A stretch of 11,357 bases of DNA. Source: an uncultured Collinsella sp. GTDB taxonomy: Bacteria; Actinomycetota; Coriobacteriia; Coriobacteriales; Coriobacteriaceae. A program made the translations under genes and the position numbers. The stretch covers positions 1 to 11,357 of the forward strand of contig CABQXG010000021.1 of the NCBI GenBank assembly GCA_902468045.1, read 5' to 3'. Positions 1 through 7,449 of this stretch are shown in pieces; position 1 is the stretch's first letter; each line of letters opens with the position of its first letter. The notes under the pieces are model-generated. The model searched no databases. It saw only the letters and a program-made list of their open reading frames with translations, and had not been told where the DNA came from.

Positions 1-1
1 C

Positions 2-1978
2 AACTCCATCTACACCAATAAGGAAATCTTCCTGCGCGAGCTTATCTCTAACGCGAGCGACGCCGTCGACAAGCTCAACTTTAAGAGTCTGCAGGATCCG
101 AGCGTCAAGATCGACCAGGGCGACCTGGCTATTCGCGTTTCCTTTGATAAAGACGCCCGCACCATTACCATCTCGGATAACGGTATCGGCATGACCGCCG
201 AGGAGCTCGAGCGCAACTTGGGCACCATCGCCCATTCCGGCTCCGAGGAGTTTAAGACCGAGAACGCCGAGCAGCAGGGCTCCGATGTCGACATCATCGG
301 TCAGTTTGGCGTGGGTTTCTACTCCGCCTTTATGGTCGCCAGCCACGTGAAGGTCGTCAGCCGCGCCTATGGCGAGGATGTCGCCCATGTGTGGGAATCC
401 GACGGTCTTGAGGGTTACACCATCGAAGACGGCGAGCGCGCCGAGCACGGTACCGATGTCATCCTGACGCTGCGCGAGAACGAGAAGCTCGATGCCGACG
501 GCGAGGCCGAGACCTACGATCGCTTCCTGACCGAGTGGGGTCTCAAGAGCCTGATTCAGCAGTACAGCAACTATGTGCGCTACCCGATTCAGATGATGGT
601 GTCCAAGAGCCGCCAGAAACCCAAGCCCGAGGACGCCGGCGACGATTACAAGCCCGAGTACGAGGACTACCAGGAGCTCGAGACCGTCAATTCCATGACA
701 CCGATCTGGAAGAAGCGCAGCTCCGATGTCGAGCAGAAGGACTACGACGAGTTCTACAAGTCTACGTTCCACGACTTTGACGATCCGGCACGCACTATCA
801 GCTTCCATGCCGAGGGTACGCTCGAGTACGACGCCCTGCTGTTTGTGCCGGGCCGCGCCCCGTTCGATCTGTACAGCAAGGACTACGAGAAGGGCCTGGC
901 GCTCTACAGCTCCAACGTGCTGATTATGGAGAAGTGCGACGACCTGCTGCCCGACTACTACAACTTTGTCCGCGGCGTCGTGGATTCCGCTGACGTGTCG
1001 CTCAACATCTCGCGCGAGACGCTGCAGCAGAACCGTCAGCTCAAGGCCATCGCCAAGCGTGTGGAAAAGAAGATTACCGCCGATCTTGAGGATATGCGCG
1101 ACAACGATCGCGAGGCCTACGAGAAGTTCTTTGAGAACTTTGGTCGCGGTCTTAAGTACGGCATCTACTCGAGCTATGGCATGAAGGCCGATGAGCTCGC
1201 CGACCTGTTGCTGTTCTGGTCTGCCAAGGAACAGAAGATGATTACCCTGGCCGAGTATGCCAAGGGCATGCCCGAGGATCAGAAGGCCATCTACTACGCC
1301 GCCGGCGATTCGCGCGAGCGCTTGGCCAAGATGCCCGTGGTGAAGGGCGTGCTCGACCGCGGCTATGACGTGCTGCTGCTGACGCAGGATGTGGATGAGT
1401 TCACGTTCCAAGCTATGCGTGAGTACGTTGCCGCCGATATGCCCAAGATCTACGAGGACGATGCCGCCCGCGAGGCTGCCGAGAAGGCCGTGGCCGACGG
1501 TGCCGAGCCCGAGGTCGAGGATCGTCATCTGGAGCTCAAGAACGTCGCGACCGGTGATCTTGACCTGGCGACCGAGGACGAAAAGAAGGAGGCCGAGGAC
1601 GCCACCAAGGAGAACGAGGACCTCTTTAGCGCCATGAAGGAGGCGCTCGGCGACAAGGTCGAGAAGGTCGCCGTCTCTGCGCGCCTGACCGATGCCCCCG
1701 CTTGCATCACCACCGAGGGTCCGCTTTCGCTTGAGATGGAGAAGGTGCTCCAGAAGGGACCCGAGGGCGCGCCCGACGGCATGCCCAAGAGCCAGCGCGT
1801 GCTCGAGCTCAACGCCAAGCACCCGGTCTTTGACAAGCTTGTCGTTGCCCAGAAGGCAGGCGACGCCGACAAGATCAAGCAGTACTCCGGTCTGCTCTAT
1901 GACCAGGCTCTGCTGGTCGAGGGCATCCTCCCCGAGGACCCCGTAGCCTTCGCGGCGGCTGTTTGCAACTTGATGTAG
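2..1978 (+). CDS. htpG: Molecular chaperone HtpG (bacterial Hsp90), 5'-truncated by window edge
   Basis: Cytosolic ATP-dependent chaperone of the Hsp90 family. The frame is open from base 2, giving 658 residues up to the TAG at 1976-1978. The fragment starts inside the conserved N-terminal helix (NKEIFLRELISNASDAVDKL); by comparison with E. coli HtpG about 20-25 residues and the start codon lie upstream. The GHKL ATPase domain is intact: Asn and Asp in ISNASDA, DNGIGM at fragment residues 59-64 (176-193), and the glycine-rich GQFGVGFYSAF at 100-110. The middle domain carries the conserved LNISRETLQQNRQL at 334-347 (from base 1001). The C-terminal dimerisation domain is present, including RLTDAPACI and LLYDQALLVEG. 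An acidic Ala/Glu-rich stretch (about 1459-1530) makes it somewhat longer than the 624-residue E. coli protein. The ATG at 191 is inside DNGIGM and cannot be the real start. A hairpin terminator follows. The identification is secure. Confidence 0.97.
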   Translation, partial: NSIYTNKEIFLRELISNASDAVDKLNFKSLQDPSVKIDQGDLAIRVSFDKDARTITISDNGIGMTAEELERNLGTIAHSGSEEFKTENAEQQGSDVDIIGQFGVGFYSAFMVASHVKVVSRAYGEDVAHVWESDGLEGYTIEDGERAEHGTDVILTLRENEKLDADGEAETYDRFLTEWGLKSLIQQYSNYVRYPIQMMVSKSRQKPKPEDAGDDYKPEYEDYQELETVNSMTPIWKKRSSDVEQKDYDEFYKSTFHDFDDPARTISFHAEGTLEYDALLFVPGRAPFDLYSKDYEKGLALYSSNVLIMEKCDDLLPDYYNFVRGVVDSADVSLNISRETLQQNRQLKAIAKRVEKKITADLEDMRDNDREAYEKFFENFGRGLKYGIYSSYGMKADELADLLLFWSAKEQKMITLAEYAKGMPEDQKAIYYAAGDSRERLAKMPVVKGVLDRGYDVLLLTQDVDEFTFQAMREYVAADMPKIYEDDAAREAAEKAVADGAEPEVEDRHLELKNVATGDLDLATEDEKKEAEDATKENEDLFSAMKEALGDKVEKVAVSARLTDAPACITTEGPLSLEMEKVLQKGPEGAPDGMPKSQRVLELNAKHPVFDKLVVAQKAGDADKIKQYSGLLYDQALLVEGILPEDPVAFAAAVCNLM

Positions 1979-2008
1979 TTCGGGGATACGGCACCGTAAC
2001 TAGATTAG

Positions 2009-2080
2009 AACGAGAGTGGATAATCTCCCACTTTTGGCTCGAATGCGGGCTTGAAGTGGGAGATTTTCCACTCTCGTTTT
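2009..2080 (+). terminator. Long nested-palindrome hairpin and T-tract after htpG
   Basis: The arms at 2009-2033 and 2054-2078 pair over 25 bp with one mismatch (T2021 against the A-rich side of the other arm) around a 20-nt loop, and TTTT follows from 2077. The position 30 bp after the htpG stop suits a rho-independent terminator. The stem is far longer than most terminators need and the T-tract is short, so this may also be a dispersed palindromic repeat that doubles as a terminator. Each arm is itself an imperfect palindrome (AGTGG...CCACT). Confidence 0.7.
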
Positions 2081-2149
2081 CCTCCGTCCCCAAGGGATCA
2101 ATTATTTGTCGGGGTTGTGGTTTTGTGACCTGCTGAAATTTAAGATACT

Positions 2150-2161
2150 GTACACCTGTAC
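2150..2161. promoter_or_regulatory. Small inverted repeat, possible operator upstream of the YhgE/Pip operon
   Basis: The sequence GTACACCTGTAC consists of perfect 5-bp inverted arms, GTACA and TGTAC, with a 2-bp centre. It lies in AT-richer DNA about 115 bp before the chosen start of the first YhgE/Pip gene and overlaps a candidate -35 region. Repressors such as TetR or GntR types bind sites of this general form, but no regulator gene lies in the window and the site is short enough to arise by chance. Confidence 0.25.
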
Positions 2162-2185
2162 GTTAATTCGTCTTCGTAGTATATT
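2157..2185 (+). promoter_or_regulatory. Candidate promoter for the YhgE/Pip operon
   Basis: A TATATT hexamer at 2180-2185 matches five of six positions of the sigma-70-type -10 box. A weak -35 (TGTACG, 2157-2162) sits 17 bp upstream. Transcription would begin near 2192, leaving an untranslated leader of about 85 nt. An alternative -10 (TAAGAT, 2141-2146) is also possible. Assigned by consensus only. Confidence 0.25.
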
Positions 2186-2204
2186 GCTACCCGCAAAACT
2201 CAAT

Positions 2205-2246
2205 ACCATTGTGCACTGAGACGCTAAAGCGCCTACGTACAATGGT
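2205..2246 (+). other. Potential leader hairpin before the first YhgE/Pip gene
   Basis: ACCATTGT (2205-2212) and ACAATGGT (2239-2246) are perfect inverted arms; a G-U and a C-G pair extend the stem inwards. The loop contains a second small hairpin, CGCT-AA-AGCG (2222-2231). The right arm contains an in-frame ATG (2242), an alternative start for the downstream gene. There is no T-tract, so this is not a terminator. Folding in the cell is unproven. Confidence 0.3.
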
Positions 2247-2277
2247 TATCGATAGTACGATTCGATTCAACGACAGG

Positions 2278-5058
2278 ATGGATGGTCCAAGCGTGAGTCT
2301 CGGCAGCAAACTATCCAATGCAAAGGTCTCCTTTGCGATATTTAAGCGCGACATTAAGCGACTGCTTGTGAACCCCGTTGCCTTGGCGGTTACCCTCGGC
2401 GTGTGCGTTATTCCCTCACTGTATGCCTGGTACAACATCGTGGCAAACTGGGATCCGTACGGAAACACCCAGGGCATCAAGATTGCCATCGCCAACAACG
2501 ATCAGGGCACTCAGAACGACCTGGCGGGCGATCTCAACGCGGGCGATCAGGTCGTCGATCAGCTCAAGGAGAACGATCAGCTGGGCTGGACCTTCGTCGA
2601 CTCGGCGGCAGATGCCAAAGAGGGCGTCGAAAGTGGCGAATACTATGCTGCCATCGTGATTCCCAAGAACTTCTCCGACAATCTCGTCTCGATGCTCGAC
2701 GGCAACTACCATCAGCCCAAGCTCACGTACTACGTCAATGAGAAGAAGAGCGCCATTGCGCCCAAGGTTACCGATACCGGTGCAAACACCATCGAGGAGC
2801 AGATCAACTCGGAATTTGTCTCTACGGTAGGCAAGACTGTTGCCGGTATCGCCAAGGATGCCGGTGTCGATTTAAAGGACAAGGCAACCCAGACTCAGGA
2901 CTCGCTGGCAAGTTCGGTGTCCGAGGCGTCCGACACCTTGGGCGAGGTGCGCGATTCGATTGGCGATATGAATGCCGCCATCGATAAGACGAGTGGCGCT
3001 ATCGCCTCGGCTGATGCGGCACTTGCCGGCTTGCAAGGCCAGGCACCGTCGCTGACGCAGGCGATCTCCCAGGGCAACGACCTGCTGAGCGAAGCTCGCA
3101 CCACGGCGGGCAACTCCATCACCTCGCTCTCCAAGGCGCTCTCGGAAAGCAGCCTTGCGCTCACCAAGACGTCGGCCTCTGCGAACGCTGCCATCGGCAA
3201 GCTGACGGGCGCGGTCACATCTACGACCACCCGTATCGACGACTCGCTCGAGTCTCTTCAAGCGACGATCGACCACAATAAGGCCGTTATCGGGCACTTG
3301 GAGATTCTCGCCAATGACACGTCGACAGGTTCCGAGGAAATTGACGCGCGCATTGTATCGACCATCGATTTGCTTCGAGAGCAGAATGAAAAGCTTCAGA
3401 GCATCAAGGACGGTCTGTCCGCGCAGTCGAGCGCCATGGCGAATGACGCAGCGGCTGTTTCGGGTGCCAGTGACGCTATCAATAACGCAATTCATACCGG
3501 TGCGACCAACCTTGGCCAAGCCCAGACGGACTTGGGCCAAAACGCGCTGCCGAAGGCCTCGAGCGCGCTCGACTCTTTTGCTGCCGTTTCGGGCGACCTG
3601 ACCGGTATCGTCTCGGGTATGACACCTACACTTGCAAATGCGCGCGGCACGTTGGCGCAGCTTAGCGCTACGCTCGGCCAGGCCAAGACCACGCTGTCCC
3701 AGACCGATTCCTCGCTTGCCAAGGTCCAGGACAAGCTTGCAACCGCCGCCAATGACATCGCGGCGCTGCAGACCTCCGAGTCCATGGGCGAGCTGGCCGA
3801 TCTGATGGGCGTCGATGTCAATGACGTGGCAGATTTCATGGCGTCTCCGGTTGAGTTGACGTCCAAGTCAATCTATCCGGTCAAGAGCTTTGGCTCGGGC
3901 ATCGCTCCCTTCTACACCAATCTGGCGCTTTGGGTGGGCGGCTATGTGCTCATCGCCATTTACAAGCTCGAGGTCGACCGTGAAGGTGTTGGCAGCTTTA
4001 CTGCGCGCCAAGGCTACTTTGGCCGCTGGTTGCTCATGGTGATCCTGGGCGCGTTGCAGGCCATCATCGTTACGGTAGGCGATCTGGTGATTGGCGTGCA
4101 GTGCGTCAGCCCGCTGCTGTTCGTGCTGGGCGGCATCGCCATTTCGTTCACCTACGTCAATATCATCTATGCGCTGTCCACCACGTTTAAGCATATCGGC
4201 AAGGCTATCGGCGTCATTCTCGTCATCGTGCAGATCCCGGGTTCGTCGGGCATGTACCCCATCGAGATGATGCCCGGCTTCTTCCAGTGGCTGCACCCGC
4301 TGCTGCCCTTTACCTACGGCATCAATCTGCTGCGCGAGACGGTCGGCGGCATGTATTCGTTCAACTACCTGTTTAACCTGTGCATTCTGGGCGTGTTCTT
4401 GATCGTGGCGCTCTTTATCGGCCTGCAGCTGCGTCCGCTGCTGCTCAACCTTAACCTGCTCTTTGATAAACAGCTCTCCACGACCGGTATGATGATTTGC
4501 GAGTCCAACGACCTGCCGCGCCAGCGCTACTCGCTGCGCACGGCCATGCGCGTCATGCTCGATTCCGATTCGTACCGTCGCGAACTGCTCGATCATGCGG
4601 TCGCCTTTGAACATCGCTACCCGTACTACATCAAGGGCGGTTTTGCCGCCGTGGTGGGCGTTCAGGTCCTGCTCTTTGTCCTGTCGACGGTGCTCGATAT
4701 CGACAATAACGGCAAGATCATCCTGCTTGTCATTTGGATCATCTCGGTTATTGCCATCTGCGGCTGGCTTATCAATATCGAATATATCCGAGCGAGCCTC
4801 AATACCCAGATGCGCATCTCGGCGCTTTCGGATGAGGACCTGCGTCGCGAGATGCGCGAACACACGGCCGCCATTCCTGCCGCCCGCCACATGTTTGGCC
4901 TCAACGCCAGCGAGCGTGGTGCCAAGGGCGGCGATCAGTCCACGGGCCGCTTGCCGCATATCGGCTCGCACCATAAATCTCAGGGCAGCGACAGCACAGC
5001 CACAAATGATGGAGATACCACCGCGCTTGGCAAGCACTCCAAAGGAGGTGAGGCATAA
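2278..5058 (+). CDS. YhgE/Pip-family membrane protein A, with C-terminal extension
   Basis: A large envelope protein of the YhgE/phage-infection-protein (Pip) family, 926 residues from ATG 2278. An N-terminal membrane segment (about 32-52) runs into the family signature PSLYAWYNI..WDPYGNT (46-64). A long extracytoplasmic Ala/Ser/Thr-rich, probably coiled-coil region follows (about 200-500). The C-terminal ABC-2-permease-like membrane domain has segments near 543-562, 583-605, 612-635, 642-660 and 699-720. It includes FGSGIAPFYTNLALWVGG and PIEMMPGFFQWLHPLLPFTYGIN. Beyond it are about 200 extra residues with two more membrane segments (784-806, 812-832) and a charged, hydrophilic tail that the neighbouring paralogue lacks. 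Start choice is uncertain: none of ATG 2242, ATG 2278 or GTG 2293 has a well-spaced ribosome site. ATG 2278 gives coding-like codon use and an N-terminus closer to the paralogue. L. lactis Pip is needed for phage c2 infection; the cellular role of the family is poorly defined. First gene of a two-gene operon. Confidence 0.88.
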   Translation: MDGPSVSLGSKLSNAKVSFAIFKRDIKRLLVNPVALAVTLGVCVIPSLYAWYNIVANWDPYGNTQGIKIAIANNDQGTQNDLAGDLNAGDQVVDQLKENDQLGWTFVDSAADAKEGVESGEYYAAIVIPKNFSDNLVSMLDGNYHQPKLTYYVNEKKSAIAPKVTDTGANTIEEQINSEFVSTVGKTVAGIAKDAGVDLKDKATQTQDSLASSVSEASDTLGEVRDSIGDMNAAIDKTSGAIASADAALAGLQGQAPSLTQAISQGNDLLSEARTTAGNSITSLSKALSESSLALTKTSASANAAIGKLTGAVTSTTTRIDDSLESLQATIDHNKAVIGHLEILANDTSTGSEEIDARIVSTIDLLREQNEKLQSIKDGLSAQSSAMANDAAAVSGASDAINNAIHTGATNLGQAQTDLGQNALPKASSALDSFAAVSGDLTGIVSGMTPTLANARGTLAQLSATLGQAKTTLSQTDSSLAKVQDKLATAANDIAALQTSESMGELADLMGVDVNDVADFMASPVELTSKSIYPVKSFGSGIAPFYTNLALWVGGYVLIAIYKLEVDREGVGSFTARQGYFGRWLLMVILGALQAIIVTVGDLVIGVQCVSPLLFVLGGIAISFTYVNIIYALSTTFKHIGKAIGVILVIVQIPGSSGMYPIEMMPGFFQWLHPLLPFTYGINLLRETVGGMYSFNYLFNLCILGVFLIVALFIGLQLRPLLLNLNLLFDKQLSTTGMMICESNDLPRQRYSLRTAMRVMLDSDSYRRELLDHAVAFEHRYPYYIKGGFAAVVGVQVLLFVLSTVLDIDNNGKIILLVIWIISVIAICGWLINIEYIRASLNTQMRISALSDEDLRREMREHTAAIPAARHMFGLNASERGAKGGDQSTGRLPHIGSHHKSQGSDSTATNDGDTTALGKHSKGGEA
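5041..5051 (+). promoter_or_regulatory. Full-strength ribosome binding site inside the end of YhgE/Pip A
   Basis: AAAGGAGGTGA at 5041-5051 is an 11-nt match to the complement of the canonical 16S rRNA 3' end, placed 7 nt before ATG 5059. It also encodes part of the last residues (SKGGEA) of the upstream gene. The TAA at 5056-5058 touches the next ATG, so termination and re-initiation can be coupled. This fixes the start of the second YhgE/Pip gene. Confidence 0.9.
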
Positions 5059-7248
5059 ATGAAGAACATCCTGCATCTGTTTAAGCGCGATGTCCAAAAC
5101 GTGTCTCGCTCCGTGATCGGCTTGGTTGTCGTGATGGGCCTCATTATCGTACCGTGTCTGTACGCGTGGTTTAACATCGCCGGCAGCTGGGATCCGTACG
5201 GCAACACCGGCAATCTTAAGATCGCCGTGGTCAACACCGATGAGGGTTACGAGAGCGATTTGATCCCCGTCGAGGTTAACGTGGGCGAAAACGTGACCGC
5301 CACCCTACGCGGCAACGAGAGCTTCGATTGGGTTGTGCTCAACAATCGCGAAAAGGCTATCGAGGGCGTTAAGTCGGGCGCGTACTATGCTGCCGTCGTT
5401 ATCCCCAAAACGTTTAGCGCTGACATGATGACGCTTTTCTCGACCGACGTGAAGCATGCCGATATCGAGTTCTACGAGAATCAGAAGGCCAACGCCATTG
5501 CGCAGATCGTGACCGAGAAGGGTTCGAGCGCCGTCCAGAGCCAGGTTAACAAAACTTTTACCGAGACCATTACGACGATCGGTCTTAAGACGGTGTCCAG
5601 CCTGCTCGATTACATGAGCACCGACCAGGTGGGTAACTTTATCGCCAACCTGTCCTCGACGCTCGGCGATTCGATTGAGGACCTGCGAGACGTTCGGGCA
5701 AATGCTTCGTCGCTGGCGGGCATTTTGAGCTCCACGTCCGATTCGCTGACGTCGGCGAGCGGCATGCTCAAGCAGACAGGTGCCGTCGATGAGGCGACAA
5801 AGCAGCTCATGGAACATGCCAAAAGCGGCATCGATGATTCCAAAGAAGCGCTTAAGGCGGCAAATGATGCCATCGATGCCGCAATCGATGGAAGTGCGGG
5901 TTCGTTCGACAATGTGTCTGCCGAGCTCGCGAAGGCGTTCGACACCGCAAACCAGCATGTCGACCTTACGGTGTCCCAACTCAACGATGCCGCTGCGGCC
6001 CTCAATGCGCGCGCCAAGGATATCGATGCGATGGCCGATCAGCTCCGCAGCCTTGCCGACCAGGTGAGCGATGAGAATTTGAAGGACGGCCTCAAGTCCG
6101 CCGCGACGTCGCTGGGCAGAATCGCCGTTGAGTACCGCAACAATGCCAAGGATCTGGCGGCTACCGCGAAGTCTCTCTCCGATAGCATGGCCGAGGTCAA
6201 CAACTCGCGTGCCGAGGTCGATCAGGCCATCGCCGATGCCAAGGCCGGCATCGCGGGTGCCAAATCCGATTACGATTCCACGTTCTCGGTTAAGGCCAAG
6301 GAGCTCAAGAAGACGGTTTCGGGCATTCTGGACTCGCTTGATGGCATCTCGGGCGACCTGGATAGCGCCGTAGGCGGCCTGACCGACGCATCTGGTTCGC
6401 TTGCAAAGGGGCTCTCCAAGGCTGCAAAGCTGGTCAACAAGGCTTCTGATCAGCTGGGCGAGGCGTCGGACAAGATCAGTGCGTTTAAGGTCGAGCTCGA
6501 CGGCGCCTTGATGTCGGATGACCTCGCTACGATCAAGACGATGATCGGCAATGATCCCGAGGGTCTGGCCGTGTCGCTTTCCGGCCCCGTCGCGCTTGAT
6601 CGCAAGCCGGTCTATCCGATCCGCAACTACGGTTCGGCCATGGCGCCGTTCTACACGATTCTGTCGCTCTGGGTCGGCTCGATCGTGCTGGCGGCCATGA
6701 TGAAGGTCTCGGTCGACGATGAGCTTATCAACGAGCTGATCCCCGTGCGCTTGCACGAGATCTACCTGGGCCGCTACCTGTTCTTTGGCGGTCTGGCCCT
6801 GCTGCAGGCAACGCTCGTGTGTGCGGGCGACATCCTGTTCTTTGGCATCCAGTGCGACGACCCGCTGCAGTTTGTGCTGGCGGGCTGGGTCGCGAGTCTC
6901 GTGTTCTCCAATATCGTCTACACGCTTACGGTTTCGTTTGGCGATATCGGCAAGGCGCTCGCCGTCGTGCTGCTGGTCATGCAGGTCGGCGGTTCGGGCG
7001 GCACGTTCCCTATCGAGATGACCGGCCCCGTGTTCCAGGCAATCTATCCGTTCCTGCCGTTCACCCACGGCATCAACGCCATGCATGCCGCCATGGCCGG
7101 CGCCTACCATATGGAGTACTGGGTTGAGCTGGGCATCTTGGCAAGCTATCTGATTCCGTCACTGGCACTGGGCGTCGTCTTCCGCCGCCCGGTCATCAAA
7201 GCCAACGACTGGATCATCGAAAAACTGGAATCAACTAAGTTGATCTAG
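5059..7248 (+). CDS. YhgE/Pip-family membrane protein B
   Basis: A second YhgE/Pip-family protein, 729 residues, starting directly after the stop codon of its paralogue and served by the near-perfect ribosome site at 5041-5051. An N-terminal membrane segment (about 17-40) leads into VPCLYAWFNI..WDPYGNT (31-50), matching protein A. An extracytoplasmic Ala/Asp/Ser-rich helical region, probably coiled coil, spans about 190-490. The C-terminal membrane domain has segments near 528-550, 572-595, 603-626, 630-652 and 687-708. Conserved blocks shared with protein A are YPIRNYGSAMAPFYTILSLW and PIEM...YPFLPFTHGIN. It ends shortly after the last segment, with a 20-residue cytoplasmic tail. The domain order resembles an ABC-2 exporter permease with a huge extracellular stalk, but no ATPase gene is nearby. 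Function is not established; it could form a heteromer with protein A (inference). A strong terminator lies about 95 bp downstream. Confidence 0.92.
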   Translation: MKNILHLFKRDVQNVSRSVIGLVVVMGLIIVPCLYAWFNIAGSWDPYGNTGNLKIAVVNTDEGYESDLIPVEVNVGENVTATLRGNESFDWVVLNNREKAIEGVKSGAYYAAVVIPKTFSADMMTLFSTDVKHADIEFYENQKANAIAQIVTEKGSSAVQSQVNKTFTETITTIGLKTVSSLLDYMSTDQVGNFIANLSSTLGDSIEDLRDVRANASSLAGILSSTSDSLTSASGMLKQTGAVDEATKQLMEHAKSGIDDSKEALKAANDAIDAAIDGSAGSFDNVSAELAKAFDTANQHVDLTVSQLNDAAAALNARAKDIDAMADQLRSLADQVSDENLKDGLKSAATSLGRIAVEYRNNAKDLAATAKSLSDSMAEVNNSRAEVDQAIADAKAGIAGAKSDYDSTFSVKAKELKKTVSGILDSLDGISGDLDSAVGGLTDASGSLAKGLSKAAKLVNKASDQLGEASDKISAFKVELDGALMSDDLATIKTMIGNDPEGLAVSLSGPVALDRKPVYPIRNYGSAMAPFYTILSLWVGSIVLAAMMKVSVDDELINELIPVRLHEIYLGRYLFFGGLALLQATLVCAGDILFFGIQCDDPLQFVLAGWVASLVFSNIVYTLTVSFGDIGKALAVVLLVMQVGGSGGTFPIEMTGPVFQAIYPFLPFTHGINAMHAAMAGAYHMEYWVELGILASYLIPSLALGVVFRRPVIKANDWIIEKLESTKLI

Positions 7249-7311
7249 TTCAGCCACGTAAACGCCGTCGGAACATCGAGGTCTTCCAGTTTGACACTTT
7301 ATTATGCTGGA

Positions 7312-7341
7312 TTGCGATGCAACGCTGGTTGTTGCTACAGT
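7312..7341 (+). promoter_or_regulatory. Candidate promoter for the EamA transporter gene
   Basis: TTGCGA (7312-7317, four of six matches to the -35 consensus) is separated by 18 bp from TACAGT (7336-7341). The latter is preceded by TGC, giving an extended -10. The predicted transcription start (about 7348) falls in the left arm of the strong hairpin at 7344-7379. Other -10/-35 pairings exist in this AT-richer stretch (TTGACA at 7291, TATTAT at 7300). Confidence 0.35.
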
Positions 7342-7343
7342 AG

Positions 7344-7379
7344 CGGGGCGTGCCGGGGGTCCGGTGCGCCCCGTTTTTA
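7344..7379 (+). terminator. Strong intrinsic terminator after the YhgE/Pip operon
   Basis: The GC-rich arms CGGGGCG (7344-7350) and CGCCCCG (7367-7373) pair perfectly. The stem continues inwards to 13 bp with two G-U pairs (7344-7356 with 7361-7373) and closes on a GGGT loop. TTTTTATTT follows immediately. This is a textbook rho-independent terminator on the plus strand. Confidence 0.88.
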
Positions 7380-7449
7380 TTTGACCATGAGGCGGCACTC
7401 AGCCATACGCGTGTGGACACCACGCCCAGATTGAGTGTGAGGATGTTCC

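Noticed and set aside
1987..1998. TACGG-CA-CCGTA inverted repeat just after htpG
   Set aside because: The 5-bp arms are short, there is no T-tract, and it sits directly before the much stronger hairpin. Chance is the simplest explanation.
2209..2277. In-frame upstream starts TTG 2209 and ATG 2242 for YhgE/Pip A
   Set aside because: Neither has a ribosome site. The added codons include rare-looking CGA and AGG and lie in AT-richer leader DNA with hairpins. ATG 2242 stays a possible alternative.
3868..5097. A 409-codon open frame on the minus strand
   Set aside because: It is antisense to the membrane domain of YhgE/Pip A, rich in Asp, His and Arg, without motifs. The plus-strand frame has membrane helices and family signatures.
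5305..7110. A 601-codon open frame on the minus strand
   Set aside because: It lies wholly inside YhgE/Pip B and encodes a compositionally odd Arg/Gly/His-rich product with no recognisable fold. GC-rich codon bias on the plus strand leaves the antisense frame open.
7396..7437. CACTC/GAGTG outer arms with an inner GUGUGG/CCACGC hairpin before the EamA gene, considered as a riboswitch
   Set aside because: The arms are only 5-6 bp and no known riboswitch core motif is recognisable.
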